Assembly: GCA_030435675.1 (NCBI GenBank)
Contig: CM059621.1
Coordinates: 7,812,001-7,876,000 of the forward strand
Direction: 5' to 3'
Length of the DNA stretch: 64,000 bases
From: Steinernema hermaphroditum
Lineage: Eukaryota; Nematoda; Chromadorea; Rhabditida; Steinernematidae
Positions 1 to 11,100 of this stretch are shown one piece after another. Both the position numbers and the translations under genes were made by a program. Positions within the stretch are counted from its first letter, which is position 1. Each line of letters starts with the position of its first letter. The notes beneath the pieces were generated by a model. It searched no databases, was not told the origin of the DNA, and saw nothing but the letters and a program-made list of their open reading frames with translations.

Positions 1-266
1 GAATCATTCGCGACTACGATAAGTATGTTCGACGCAATCTGCAGCGAGGATACTCCGCCAAAGAATTGAACGTCGGTTTTCTGCAAGCCAGCAAGTATCA
101 GCTGCAGAATCAGATGCACCAGCTGAAACAGAAGAGCGCCGACATGCTGAACAACTGGAGGAGCAGGTCGGAAGACTTCGTGCGCGGATTTTTGGAAACG
201 TTCCACAAGGACGGTCGGCTTAATGTAGGGGCGCTGTTTCGATCGTTCATGACTCGTCATCTTTAG
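1..266 (+). CDS. C-terminal end of an unidentified protein (partial)
   Basis: An open frame enters the window from the left edge (first complete codon at base 3) and ends at a TAA at 264-266, giving 87 visible residues. The sequence is basic and rich in Gln, Lys and Arg, with probable amphipathic helix around the stretch beginning [21 protein letters not shown] see no membrane segment or recognisable motif. AATAAA-type signals lie downstream at about 391 and 413, which fits a real 3' end. I do not recognise the family. The gene runs convergently toward PTPMT1. Coding status is likely because the frame stays open from the edge and ends just before polyadenylation-like signals, but the function is unknown. 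Confidence 0.55.
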   Translation, partial: IIRDYDKYVRRNLQRGYSAKELNVGFLQASKYQLQNQMHQLKQKSADMLNNWRSRSEDFVRGFLETFHKDGRLNVGALFRSFMTRHL

Positions 267-608
267 TTCACGAGCGTTGGAAGTCGACTACGTGGTCTTG
301 TGAGCCGAAGCCCTTCCCCGGCACTTGAAGAGCAGTGCGAAGACGACCTTGACAACAACCACGTGAACGAATACGCGAAGTCACTTACAGAATAAACGAC
401 ACGTTGTGCGAAACAATAAAGATCTTCGCGGGTAGGAAATTTCTATGCAATTCACTAGCAGTGTACGTATGCCAAACTACGCACTATGTCCTCGAAAGTC
501 GCCTATTATTATTTATTTATGCCCTGTTACCAATATAATTGTTTTGCTCTATACTCGCAAATAAATTTGTCAAACAAAACGGTGCAACAAAGAAGAAGAA
601 GACACAAT
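267..608. other. Convergent 3' intergenic region
   Basis: This holds the 3' ends of the two converging genes. Plus-strand AATAAA-like signals occur near 391 and 413. A run of TTTATT near 505-518 reads as AATAAA on the minus strand and suits PTPMT1. Nothing else is evident. Confidence 0.5.
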
Positions 609-1277
609 CTAAATGGTGAGTTTCGAGTTCTCACGTTTCACTCCATCAAGGAAGCGACGGTATTCGTTGACAGTGCGCCAGTGAGCCGATCGTAGGAGAA
701 CTTGCGGGCGCTTCGATTTCAGATGTTCGAACGCCACATTCGGATTCCAGTCGTTCCGCTTCATCAGATAGCTAACGGCCACAGTAGCGCTTCGAGTTCT
801 CCCGGCTTTGCAGTGCACGTACACGGATTTTCCTTCAGAAGCGATCTGCTCGATGAACTGCACAGCGGAGTCGATGTTCTGTCTTGAAGTGGTCCCTAAA
901 ACGCACGTGTGAACTACTGGGTATTTCTCGGCAAAACACACCTGTGAAGTCCTCCATCGGAATAGCATGGAACTTGAACTTCTCCTTTTCCCATGCTTCT
1001 TTTGTCATCGACGTTGGTAGCGCCTTCGTCTCGAACTCTTCCGTGCAACATACGATGCCGCCCACGTTTTCATCCTGCAAAAGTCACATCAAACCTATAT
1101 AGTACAGAAGGGGAAACAACTGCATACACGAAGTTCAGAAATCATCGACTTGAATGGCAGCGCGCCAATTACCATCGCGTCGTCAACACGGTTGTACCAT
1201 GCCCATGTTTTTGGCTGCAGACGGCTGCGCAGAAGATTATACCCAAGCGTAGGATAAAATATCAAGGTACCGAACAT
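609..1277 (-). CDS. PTPMT1: Mitochondrial protein-tyrosine phosphatase PTPMT1-like
   Basis: Three minus-strand exons (1277-1128, 1074-942, 895-609) join in frame to 189 residues. Exon 1 carries the PTPMT1-type N-terminus (FYPTLGYNLLRSRLQP...WYNRVDDAMVIGALPF), exon 2 the block DENVGGIVCCTEEFET, and exon 3 the phosphatase loop HCKAGRTRS, with predicted catalytic Cys123 and Arg129. The dual-specificity CX5R motif and the N-terminal block together distinguish PTPMT1 from other small phosphatases. In known members this enzyme dephosphorylates phosphatidylglycerophosphate in the mitochondrial inner membrane, a step in cardiolipin synthesis. Introns are 53 and 46 bp. The chosen Met is the one just before FGTLIFYP; an in-frame Met lies 14 codons upstream, and an acceptor-like sequence sits between the two, so the nearer start is favoured. 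Confidence 0.9.
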
Positions 1278-1773
1278 TTTTTCGCTGGTTGAGAGATCTG
1301 GAACAGAGGAATAGTGCATTAGAAAGAGGGGCGATAAGCGCGAAGAGAGCACGTCCCAGCTGGCTTCAGAAATGTTTCCATTTCATCCAAGAGATGATCC
1401 GTTGCGAGCGGATGAAGAAGGAACATCTCTGATGCGATGAGAGATGTCGTTGAAATTAAGATGCGCCAGCATTCTGCACGCGAATGAAGTCTGTCTGAGA
1501 CACGGGTGGGCACGGCGTTGTCGGATAGTGGTCCCGCAACGAAATCCCTGAATTCGCAATGTACCGCGACGGTCGCGTGAGAGTGTAAAATACGGTGGAT
1601 TTGTGGGCAGTTTACAGTAAAAATGGCCAGTTTACCCCTTTTTTCTCGGCTGGGGTTGGCATAAAGGGGTCTACCCGACAGTACGTGGCTTGATAAACGA
1701 TCATATTGCAAAACATAAGGCAAATTGACGATTTTTCCACAAAAGTCAACCTCTTAGGCGAAATCCGCCAATG

Positions 1774-1822
1774 AAACATAGTAATTTCGATGTACTGCTG
1801 CATAGAGCTAAGCAAGCTCTAT
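1774..1822 (+). repeat. Short dispersed repeat, copy 1
   Basis: A stretch of about 49 bp beginning GAAACATAGTAATTTCGATG recurs at 2095-2143 with two differences. The end of the repeat is a near-palindrome (AGAGCT..AGCTCT). The surrounding sequence is less similar. Confidence 0.8.
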
Positions 1823-2094
1823 TGATTAGACCCTACTTTACTCCCCCCAGCCAAGGAAAATGAGGTAAACTGGCCAATTTTGCAATTCTACCGTATGTTC
1901 CTGCCATTGAGGGATATCGTTGCGGGACCACATTTACTTATTTTCAGTTTTTGTCCAATTTCTGTAATGACCATCACGTCTTTTCTCTGCAGCATCTTCT
2001 AGAGGCGGAAAATCCACATTCAAAACTTGTGGGGTTAAGAAACCTATGAAGGATTTCCAATGAATCTGACCATCTTAGGCCAAAACCGGGAATG

Positions 2095-2143
2095 AAACAT
2101 AGTAATTTCGATGTACTGCTGCATAGAGCTAGGCGAGCTCTAT
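2095..2143 (+). repeat. Short dispersed repeat, copy 2
   Basis: Second copy of the repeat at 1774-1822, 321 bp downstream and in the same orientation. It differs at two bases in the palindromic end. No coding frame is associated with it. Confidence 0.8.
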
Positions 2144-2663
2144 CGAGTAGTATAGTCTGTCTGCAGTATGTCTACCGACTCCGATGACAATTTCTGACTA
2201 CTGTGGTCGAAGGCTGTCGGACGGTCTTCCAGATCCAGGGGCATGCAAACTCCGAAAGAAAATTCCCGAGAGAGGGTAGGTCCTGGGGGGAAACTGCCTG
2301 ATAATTTGGGACCGATTTGCTATTGGAGATTTCAAGATTTCAAAATTATTTGGCACGTTCGGCCTACTATTGCGCTGCAGCGCAAAGCGAAATAATTTTT
2401 AAATCTTGAAATCTCTTTGAGTCCCGCAACGACGTGCTCAAAAATTTTACGGTCGCTCCCAACGATTTCGGAAGATAATTTTGAAATGGAGAATACTGTA
2501 GCGATTAAAATTTGCAAAATGGGAGACAAGGAGATTTTGGACATAGTCACATTATCTTGGAAAGGTCCCGCTTTTCTGCCTTTAGTGCTGTCGCGTCTTT
2601 GTCGCACTTGCCTTCTATGCTGGAGCCTTGCTCATATGTACTTTTCAGGGTTCAAATTGTGAA

Positions 2664-5658
2664 ATGTCTGGCGATGAAGTGTCAGAGAAGCACTGTCCGT
2701 TATGCATGGAGAATCTGGAGCTAGATGACCAGAACTTCTATCCGTGCAAATGTGGATACCAGGTTCGCGATTTAGTGAGGCACCACTTATCCACTTCCTT
2801 GCAGGTTTGTTCATTCTGTTGGCACCGTCTGCGTACAGATGGTAACGGGCTCTGTCCCGCATGTCGTCAGGCTTATCCAGAAGTTCCTGCAAGTTTCAAA
2901 TCAATAAAAGCAGGAAAGCAACAGAAAGACAGTAATAAGCAGAGGAAGGCACCGTCAAAGAGTGAGCAAACCATCAGAGAGCTGTCAGCGTATCGTGTTC
3001 TGCAAATGAACTTGATCTACGTGACAGGGCTGTCACCACGTATCGCTGATGTTGATACGTTGAAGAAAAATGAGTTCTTTGGCCAATTTGGAAAGATCTT
3101 GAAGTTGTCCATCTCGAATGGAAATGGTGGCAGTGCTAATCTGAGCTCTGCTTGCGCTTACGTTACTTACGCGAAGGGTGAAGAAGCGCTTCGTGCGATT
3201 CAGGTGACGCTGCTTCTTGAGTTCAGGTCCCTCATGCTAGCCTTTTCAGACTTTTCATAACACGGTGATAGATGGGAGGAACATAAAAGTTTCTCTGGGG
3301 ACGACGAAGTACTGCGCGTCGTTTTTGCGGAATCTTCCATGCCCCAAAGTGGTAGTTCTATTAGCACGTGAAGGAGTGTGACATGTTATGTTTAGGGATG
3401 TTCATACTGCCACGAACTGGCGGATATGGAGATCAGCTTTACTGCTGAAGACATGCAGCAAGGAAAGCATAGTGAATATGAGAAACGTTTATTGGAGCAA
3501 TTTGAGAGGAAGACAGCTGCTTCCACTGCTCAGCCTGCTCAAGCGCCGTCAGTGACTGTTGAACGGAAAATGTGAGATCAGCCTTGTAGAGTTCTTATCT
3601 TACCTTTGTCCAGTGCGGATCATTTAGCGCCGCATCATTTCTCTCATAGGGCTGCGCCGACGACAGAATGGTTCGCGTTACATGCGACACAACCTCAGAA
3701 TGACCGAATGCATTCCGTGCGAAATGGTATTGAAGGTTATTTCATTTGAAAGCATCTTGACGTAATTCCTTCGCTTTTCAGATACGCATCCGTTGACTGG
3801 ATCGCATCATTCATATCATAGAGGTGCGTCGACAACAGAATGGCTCGATCAGCGCACTGCTCCACCGCAGAATGACCGAGTCTCCTCTCTGAGAAAAGCC
3901 GCTGAAGGTTACCGACTTTAGAAGCATGGATTATGTATTGTACGTTATTTTTCAGAACCGCATCCATTGAGTGAATCTGTGAGAAGGTGCCCCAAAGTGG
4001 TAGTTCTATTAGCACGTGAAGGAGTGTGACATGTTATGTTTAGGGACGTTCATACTGCCACGAACTGGCGGATATGGAGATCAGCTTTACTGCTGAAGAC
4101 ATGCAGCAAGGAAAGCATAGCGAATATGAGAAACGTTTATTGGAGCAGTTTGAGAGGAAGACAGCTGCTTCCACTGCTCAGCCTGCTCAAGCGCCGTCAG
4201 TGACTGTTGAACGGAAAATGTGAGATCAGCCTTGTAGAGTTCTTATCTTACCGTTGTCCAGTGCGGATCATTTAGCGCCGCATCATTTCTCTCATAGGGC
4301 TGCGCCGACGACAGAATGGTTCGCGCTACATGCGACACAACCTCAGAATGACCGAATGCATTCCGTGCGAAATGGTATTGAAGGTTATTTCATTTGAAAG
4401 CATCTTGGCGTAATTCCTTCGCTTTTCAGATACGCATCCGTTGACTGGATCGCATCATCCATATCATAGAGGTGTGTCGACAACAGAATGGTTCGATCAG
4501 CTCACTGCTCCACCGCAGAATGACCGAGTCTCCTCACTGAGAAAAGCCGCTGAAGGTTACCGACTTTAGAAGCATGGATTATGTATTGTACGTTATTTTC
4601 AGAACCGCATCCCTTGAGTGAATCTGTGAGAAGGTGCCCCAAAGTGGTAGTTCTATTAGCACGTGAAGGAGTGTGACATGTTATGTTTAGGGACGTTCAT
4701 ACTGCCACGAACTGGCGGATATGGAGATCAGCTTTACTGCTGAAGACATGCAGCAAGGAAAGCATAGCGAATATGAGAAACGTTTATTGGAGCAGTTTGA
4801 GAGGAAGACAGCTGCTTCCACTGCTCAGCCTGCTCAAGCGCCGTCAATGACTGTTGAACGGAAAATGTGAGATCAGCCTTGTAGAGTTCTTATCTTACAT
4901 TTGTCCAGTGCGGATCATTTAGCGCCGCATCATTTCTCTCATAGGGCTGCGCCGACGACAGAATGGTTCGCGCTACATGCGACACAACCTCAGAATGACC
5001 GAATGCATTCCGTGCGAAATAGTATTGAAGGTTATTTCATTTGAAAGCATCTTGGCGTAATTCCTTCGCTTTTCAGATACGCATCCGTTGACTGGATCGC
5101 ATCATCCATATCATAGAGGTGCGTCGACAATAGAATGGTTCGATCAGCGCACTGCTCCACCGCAGAATGACCGAGTCTCCTCACTGAGAAAAGCCGCTGA
5201 AGGTTACCGACTTTAGAAGCATGGATTATGTATTGTACGTTATTTTTCAGAACCGCATCCATTGAGTGAATCTGTGAGAAGGTTGTCTATGTTAGCTGAG
5301 CAACATAGTGCCCAAGAAAGAGAATCGCGCTGTTCACGAGTTGTAAACGACTCTCGTAATGAATCGCAAGCTGGACTGCGGGCGTTGCTACCCAATGTTA
5401 ATGTTCGGTTCGTTGAACAGAGAGGTATGATCAGCCGTAGTGCTCATTTCTGTATTGTACATTTTAGAATCACAATCTCTGGGACAGTTTCACAAAGTTG
5501 TTTGTGATCGTCAGGCAGGAACACCTCTTGCGGACGCGCCATTAAGCACTTCTCCCAGATTTGAGGCCAGCATCAGCAGATTCTTTCAATCGTTCGAGAA
5601 CAGCAGCAATAGGGCAATACCGATTCCGCCAGGCTTTACTCATCTTTTCCAACGATGA
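2664..5658 (+). CDS. ntl-4: CNOT4/NTL-4 E3 ubiquitin ligase with triplicated C-terminal exons
   Basis: The joined exons give about 765 residues. Exons: 2664-2762, 2805-3203, 3250-3351, then a four-exon block at 3396-3571, 3614-3726, 3782-3907, 3956-3999, repeated from 4044 and from 4691, and a last exon at 5468-5658. The N-terminus is a CNOT4-type C4C4 RING (Cys11, 14, 28, 30, 35, 38, 50, 53), followed by a Lys-rich linker, an RRM (about 110-197) and one CCCH finger (YCASFLRNLPCPKV then GCSYCH). CNOT4 is an E3 ligase linked to the CCR4-NOT deadenylation complex and ribosome quality control. After the finger the gene is unusual: a 648-bp genomic unit occurs three times and each copy stays in frame across four exons (153 residues per unit). 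In units 2 and 3 the finger remnant reads GRSYCH, losing a zinc-binding Cys. The exon 3 donor was set after AAAGTG because this gives the CX8CX4CX3H spacing. Confidence 0.9.
3341..3988 (+). repeat. Tandem 648-bp unit, copy 1 (within CNOT4)
   Basis: First of three direct tandem copies. It starts at GCCCCAAAGTGGTAG, spans one intron and exons 4-6, and ends at GAATCTGTGAGAAGGT in exon 7. This copy keeps the intact third Cys codon (TGT) of the CCCH finger, so it is the best candidate for the ancestral unit at its left end. Confidence 0.95.
3989..4635 (+). repeat. Tandem 648-bp unit, copy 2 (within CNOT4)
   Basis: Second copy, 647 bp. It shares with copy 3 the TGT-to-CGT change in the finger and several other substitutions (for example CATCATCCATATC), so copies 2 and 3 are closer to each other than to copy 1. 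One T is missing from its last intron. Confidence 0.95.
4636..5283 (+). repeat. Tandem 648-bp unit, copy 3 (within CNOT4)
   Basis: Third copy, 648 bp, after which the sequence becomes unique (TTGTCTATGTTAGC). One exon-final base is A where the others have G (5021), changing the split codon from Asp to Asn but leaving the GT donor intact. Confidence 0.95.
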
Positions 5659-6055
5659 TGTGGAAGAAGCTACTGATTGTTATGAACAGATTGTTGTATA
5701 ACAGTTGTTCTTTTTTTATGTAACTGTTAAGTAAAAACTATTAGATACAACTGGTGGGTGCGATATATTCTTCTTTCTGTTGCGGGCGGCGGCTCATTGC
5801 CTCTTTTTCTTTCTGCCACCTAGATCCTGCCGATTCTTTTTCCTCCGATCGTACTTCTCTTTTCAACGAAACGAACGTTAACCTTCGGAATATGCGTGGA
5901 TACGGCACTTTGCATGGTTTGCAAAAATAACTGACATGGCCATCCAGCAACCAGCCAACCGATAACGAACACCACCTTTGACATTAGCAAATTTTATTAT
6001 ACTGTGATATATTATACACACTGCGAGCACATAAACACTAGAGAAATTTGTCTGT
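5659..6055. other. Convergent 3' intergenic region
   Basis: About 400 bp between the CNOT4 stop and the stop of the two-module gene on the other strand. A minus-strand AATAAA lies near 5991-5998. I see no gene here. Confidence 0.5.
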
Positions 6056-7315
6056 TTAGTCGAACTTGTATCCTGGCTTGGCCTTGCGGCAGAGAACCAT
6101 GAAGGGATGGACACTGGGTCCAACGAAGATGTTCTCTTTTCCGTCGTAGGCGGCTGAAGCCTTCTCGTTGCGGACGTCGACCTTTCCGAGGACCTGCTTT
6201 CCGTCGGGTAGGTTTATGACGCACGGCGAGATGTCGCCCTTGCTGTAGTCGACGTGCACGGGGTACCACTCCTTCTCTCCGAAGACAGCGGCCACCTTGA
6301 ACGGCTGCCAGCTGTAGTCGAAACCGCGGACATGGTCACTGAGCTCCACGAGGACTTGAATGGAACCAACGTTGCCCTTGTACTCATTTTTGAACCAGCC
6401 GAAAGCAGCGGCGACCTGAAATGAGTCACATCAGAAGTAATCTTACAATGCGGTGCAGTTACCTTTCCTCCATCATTCCAGACGCGGCCCATGATGGGCT
6501 CTCCTTGCTGGTACCACAAGGCAACATACTGTTCGGGGTTCTGGCCAGGTAAAGTGTCCAGCGACTTGTTGAGGGCTTTCACGAGCGGACGGGTGGGCCA
6601 AGCATCTCCCGCGCGAATATCCATCCATTCGTTGAGCATGACACGCGGAGGAGGAGGGCCTGGAGGCGGCGTCGGGGGCGGAGGAGGCGGCTTCGGACAA
6701 GAGGCGCACTCGCAGAACGGCGGTCCTCCCTTCGTATTCCGGACGACGATCCACATGTCGCTGAGAGGGATGCCAGTGATGTTCTCGGCAACTCCATCAT
6801 GCGAGAATGCGGCGATCTCGGTCTTGTTGTCGAGGAATCCGATCAGTGGACCTTCTTTGCGGTCCTTCCAGAAGATCGGGATTGAGTCTCCGCACTTGAG
6901 CATCTGGCGGTCATCAGACGCGAAGCGGTCCTTGTACTGGATCCACTCGTACCAGAAACCAAGGGTGTTGTGGTCTCCCTTGTACTGGAGCACCTGGATC
7001 TGGCCACCGAGGTCCTTCGCTCCGGTCAACTCGGACTTCAGGTATGGGAAGCTACACTCAACAACTCCGGCATTGTTCCAAGCACTGAAACGAGAGCGTT
7101 CAGTGAGGCTGGACAAAGTGGCAGAACTTACCGGCCGTGGATAGGCTTGCCGTGCTTGTACCACAAGGCGACGTACATGTTCTGTTGGCCCAGGACCTTC
7201 ACGGGATTCTCCGGGAACGGAGATCCGATCGGCTGGAACGCCCAAACTGAAACGAGAGACCGTGAATACCTGAGAGCGGCAACATACCATCTTCCTTGGG
7301 CGGCGGGTTCGGCAT
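6056..7315 (-). CDS. Two-module 'ALWY..GR.WN' protein with proline linker, copy A
   Basis: Four minus-strand exons (7315-7288, 7246-7132, 7084-6463, 6415-6056) encode 374 residues. No signal peptide is evident ([13 protein letters not shown]). The protein has two related modules, each opening with a similar motif: [17 protein letters not shown] near residue 35 and [17 protein letters not shown] near residue 240. Between them is a short Cys pair (CECASC) and a proline-rich linker. I do not recognise a named family; the G-x-P-I-x-G-R pattern faintly resembles DM9/DUF3421 repeats, which is only a guess. A near-identical paralog with the same exon structure lies at 37765-39040. C-ending codons predominate, suggesting strong expression. 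Introns are 41-47 bp. Confidence 0.85.
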
Positions 7316-7359
7316 CGTGGCGACTTCCAGAAGAAGAGCGCGGCGCTCGCCACTCGGTT

Positions 7360-7370
7360 CCTTTTATGCA
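7360..7370 (-). promoter_or_regulatory. TATA-like element of the copy A gene
   Basis: Read on the minus strand this is TGCATAAAAG, about 45 bp upstream of the start codon. The paralog has GAATAAAAGG at the matching place, and flanking promoter sequence is conserved for roughly another 75 bp. Confidence 0.5.
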
Positions 7371-7714
7371 CCGCCAGCCAGTCCACTTCCTATTAGTTCG
7401 TCTCTGTCTCGTCTCCGCTGCACCCGAGACTCGTAGACGACATGTGCAGAGGACGAGCGAGCGCAATCATCGTTGGAGCAGCGGATGCTACGCTTAAGGG
7501 ACATCGCTGCGAGAACTTGGTTGACTACCGTGATGAAGAAACTTTATGCGTGCCAAAAATCTTGCGGAACCTTTCCGTCGACTTCGAGCCTTAATCTGGC
7601 TGTGAAACCCCGAATGTGAAAGCGCAGAAAGTCATGTATTTAACAAATATATCACTCGGAGTATCATTTCGCTTTTGAATGCAGCTACTGTACACGATTG
7701 CGGTCACTTCGGTC

Positions 7715-8178
7715 TTAGAGTCCCAAGGCGGAGGCGCTGAAGAAAGGCAACGAAGCGAGACGCTTCCGAAACTTGTTGACCACGTAGAGGCTGTCGGGAC
7801 GCTGCTGGCCGACTACCTCCACCGGGAGCTGGCACTGCACGGGCGAGAAGAAGCAGTTCCGCGAGTTGCGGTTCTGTTTCTGTCTGCAAAAAGCTCGGGT
7901 TACTGTAGTGTGAGCTAGGGCATCTACGACGTACCGATCGGTGTTGATGGCGTCGAGCTGCTGAAGCCTGTTCTTGAGGTGTGATGTGAATCGGTACCTG
8001 AAACGGTCTTCTTCGCTCTCTGGGTGTCGGGGGTAATGTACCTAACAATGGGGTTCATGTTCTCTATGAAGCTGGCCGTGTTTCGCGGGCTCGTCGAGAG
8101 GCTTTCGTGGAGCAACGCCGCCAGAAGCAGTAGAAGCAAGCAATTCGACCTCACATTCCCTAGTCTGTCCAAGCTCAT
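7715..8178 (-). CDS. Neuropeptide precursor with allatostatin-C-like cyclic motif
   Basis: Three minus-strand exons (8178-8042, 7997-7935, 7883-7715) join in frame to 122 residues. The N-terminus has a strong hydrophobic core (NCLLLLLLAALLHE) expected of a signal peptide. The last exon contains RNCFFSPVQCQ: two cysteines separated by six residues including Phe and Pro, the arrangement of the disulfide ring in arthropod allatostatin C / PISCF peptides. A tribasic RKR follows downstream and would be a convertase site. The precursor size and single-peptide layout suit a neuropeptide. It probably acts as a secreted ligand of a somatostatin/allatostatin-C-type receptor, but that is inference from the motif. 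Introns are 44 and 51 bp. Confidence 0.75.
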
Positions 8179-11100
8179 TCTGAATGCGAAGTACTGTAAT
8201 GAGTGAGAAGGGTTAGGACGACGCGAACTCGAAGGCATGATCGAAAAGGAGGCAACGGGCCTATGACAAATGCGCGATTGAGGCAACCTCCACGGAAGGC
8301 GCGTCTCCATTTAAAATTACGCGATCGGAGGATTAAAGGGCAAAAAACGTCATCTGGAGTTTTTTGTCCTAAGACGATGATGCAGGGAAGTGGAAAGAAG
8401 CGGCGAACTTGGATGGCACCGACTAAAGTCAGTGGACCGTTAGGTGGCGACCGTGGAGGTGCGGCTTCTCGACGGAGAAGGCGGAAAACAAGGGGTTGCG
8501 TGTAAGCAGGTGCGTCACAGCGTCTCCGATCTCTGGTTTCGGTGGCTTCTGGGAGGGACTTCTACTGGAGGGTCTTTCGGTGGTTTATTATGAGAGCCAC
8601 GGCCAGAAGAGTCAGAGAAGCTGGACTGCGACACTTGGAAAAGCAGAGAATATTACAAAAAAAATGAATGAGAGGGGTGGCCATAGCATCCCTCCATGGA
8701 CGTATTGTCCTTTCCCAAAAAGAGACCTAAACAAAATGGAAAAAGTGGATTAGGCGAAGACCTCAACTCCAAGAAGACCTTCTCGTTCTAATGGAGGACG
8801 CCTAATGGACTGGTAGAGGGCAGAACTAAGGCAGACGGCCACAGGCTTCACCTGCCCTCGCGGAGCACAAAAAGGGGAACCAGGAACGACTCTGCACCTG
8901 TGAGTGCGAGACTAATTACTTTCACCCAAAAAAACAACGGTCTGGACTCATTTCGAATTTAAGAACGCGTCTGCACTCCGGCGACGACACCTGCGTTCTT
9001 CTGGGAACGCCGTTGGGACTCTGTTCGTCAACTTCAGATATAGTCCGTTCCCACCGAAATACGCAAAATAGAGAGAAGGTTGGCCCGTGGGAGAGCCATT
9101 TCGGGAGATCTATTTTAATTCTTAATTTGTAAAAAACAGAATGATGGGCAGTTGCACGCCTGAGTGAGTCTCGAGATGTCTTCGACGGATACACCCAGTT
9201 CCTGTCCTCTCCGGCACGAAAATTAGAACCCCTCCTGAGAAGATGGGGGCCGTGATTCCAGAAACGAACAAAACAAAACAGAACGATGCAGACGCGTGGG
9301 GAGAAAGAAAAAGAGAAAGGACTGATTAAGATGGTGTGAAATCTTGATTAGTACGTGGAAGCGAGGTGTTCTCCGAGGTAACCGGCCGACTTTGTCTCCT
9401 TTTGAAGCGATCCCACGTCTTCCCCTCCGATTACCATAATAACAAAACAATTTTAAAAATTGGAATATTTTGACGAAAGCGCTATTATGACGTGGGGAAG
9501 ACGTGGGCCTTCGAGTTGGCGCAGGTGTCTTCGGTGTTTTGACGCGCAGATGGCCTCATCTAGACGGCTAGACGCCGTCCGACGACCTTTACCGGTGGAC
9601 GGAGAATCACAAAAGAGACTGTTTACTCGGCACCCCTGAATATCTCAGGGAGACTGTTTTGGTGGAAAAGCACGTGTGAATAGTCACAAATTACGAAATA
9701 CTCTGAAGAGCGACGGTACACGGCAAAGAAGCGAAGAAATTTGTGGATTCCGCTCCTTGTGGAGACTATTCGACCCTCGTAGGTGTACTAACCCAAACAG
9801 GTCATTCGATATTCAAAATTTCAAAGAGAGTTTATGACGAACCACTTTGGTGAATATTGTTTTGCGGCTTTCTCTATTGGAGCATTCTTCTCCACCTCTG
9901 TTGAACATGCGACGGCATTTATCTCTAGAAGGGTAGACCGTTTCCTTCTGATCCAGATACACAGAATGCGGCACAAAAGACCTTCAGGGGCAAGTAAAAA
10001 ACTTTTGTGGACCTTGAAACCTTCAGGGATCCACCGTCAGGCCATCATTAGACCTGCTCTCTTCATAAAGATGGTAATTAGACGACAAAATTACATTTTT
10101 CGTTTGAACTGACGAACGATTAGGCGAGTGAAGTGAGCGATTGTCGTCGAAGAGCACGTGAATCGCCGCGGTTTTATGGCTGTCGTTAACGAGAACAAGA
10201 TAAACACTCTGGAGCAACTTTATCGCACACTTAACGTAAATATAGAAGCGCTGTAAATGTGTTTGTCCTCTGAGGACACAAACCACTTGAAGTTACAGCA
10301 TAAATATGGAAGCTTCTGTGCAAGTCTGCACTGAGGGAACTACGAATCGAAAGCTACAAAAGTGCAAAAATAGAACGAATTGGAGTTTTTGACTTTTTCA
10401 AAAAGGCAAAAATGCACGAAAAACAAAATGAGAATCTGAACAGTCGGAATGGAAGCAGCTGCTTGCCATGAAAGACAACGAAATATTTCATCACAAATTT
10501 AGCATATCTGAAGTAGGGCTGAGACGCGGAGATCTCAAATATCCTTTTAGTCGGTGTTCCAGGCTTTCTGGGGCGAACATTGAGCCAAGAACGACCGCTC
10601 ACTCAACTAATCTCTGAGAGAGGACGACCCCACCGATCGTAACCGACTCATTTGAAAGAGTTCAACGACTTGGCTATGTTAATAACCTAAAGGCATTGTC
10701 CACAGAAATCATGAGTGACTGCATCCGAACAACAACACATCAAGAACAGCATCGAAGGACAAAGGACTACTCTCTGTCCCTTGTGCCAGACGAGTTGTGT
10801 CCAGACGAAAAACGAGTTGTTTTCATCGGAAAACCTTTGTGGTTCCCTTGTTTAGTACCGAAACCAACTTTAGTTAAGCGAAAGTACTTGGATTCTAGAA
10901 TCATAATACACTTTGCCGACATTAAAACTCATTGTTGTAGAGGCACTCTCGGCACGTCACCTTTCTCGAATCAGCGCTAATGAGTGAAGTAGTCAAGAAG
11001 AGTCGTGCACCCCTAAAATCAGCTAATCAGAACGAGGACTTCCCCTCTCGAGAGGTCAACGAGCCTCGTTCCGTGATATCACTTGGAGGGGCAAACACCG

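Larger units (their letters stand above)
1278..2663. other. Intergenic region between PTPMT1 and CNOT4
   Basis: I find no supported gene. It contains two copies of a roughly 50-bp direct repeat (listed separately) and, at its right end, a polypyrimidine/CAG acceptor-like site at about 2641-2648 just before the CNOT4 start, where a spliced leader or an upstream exon could join. Confidence 0.4.
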
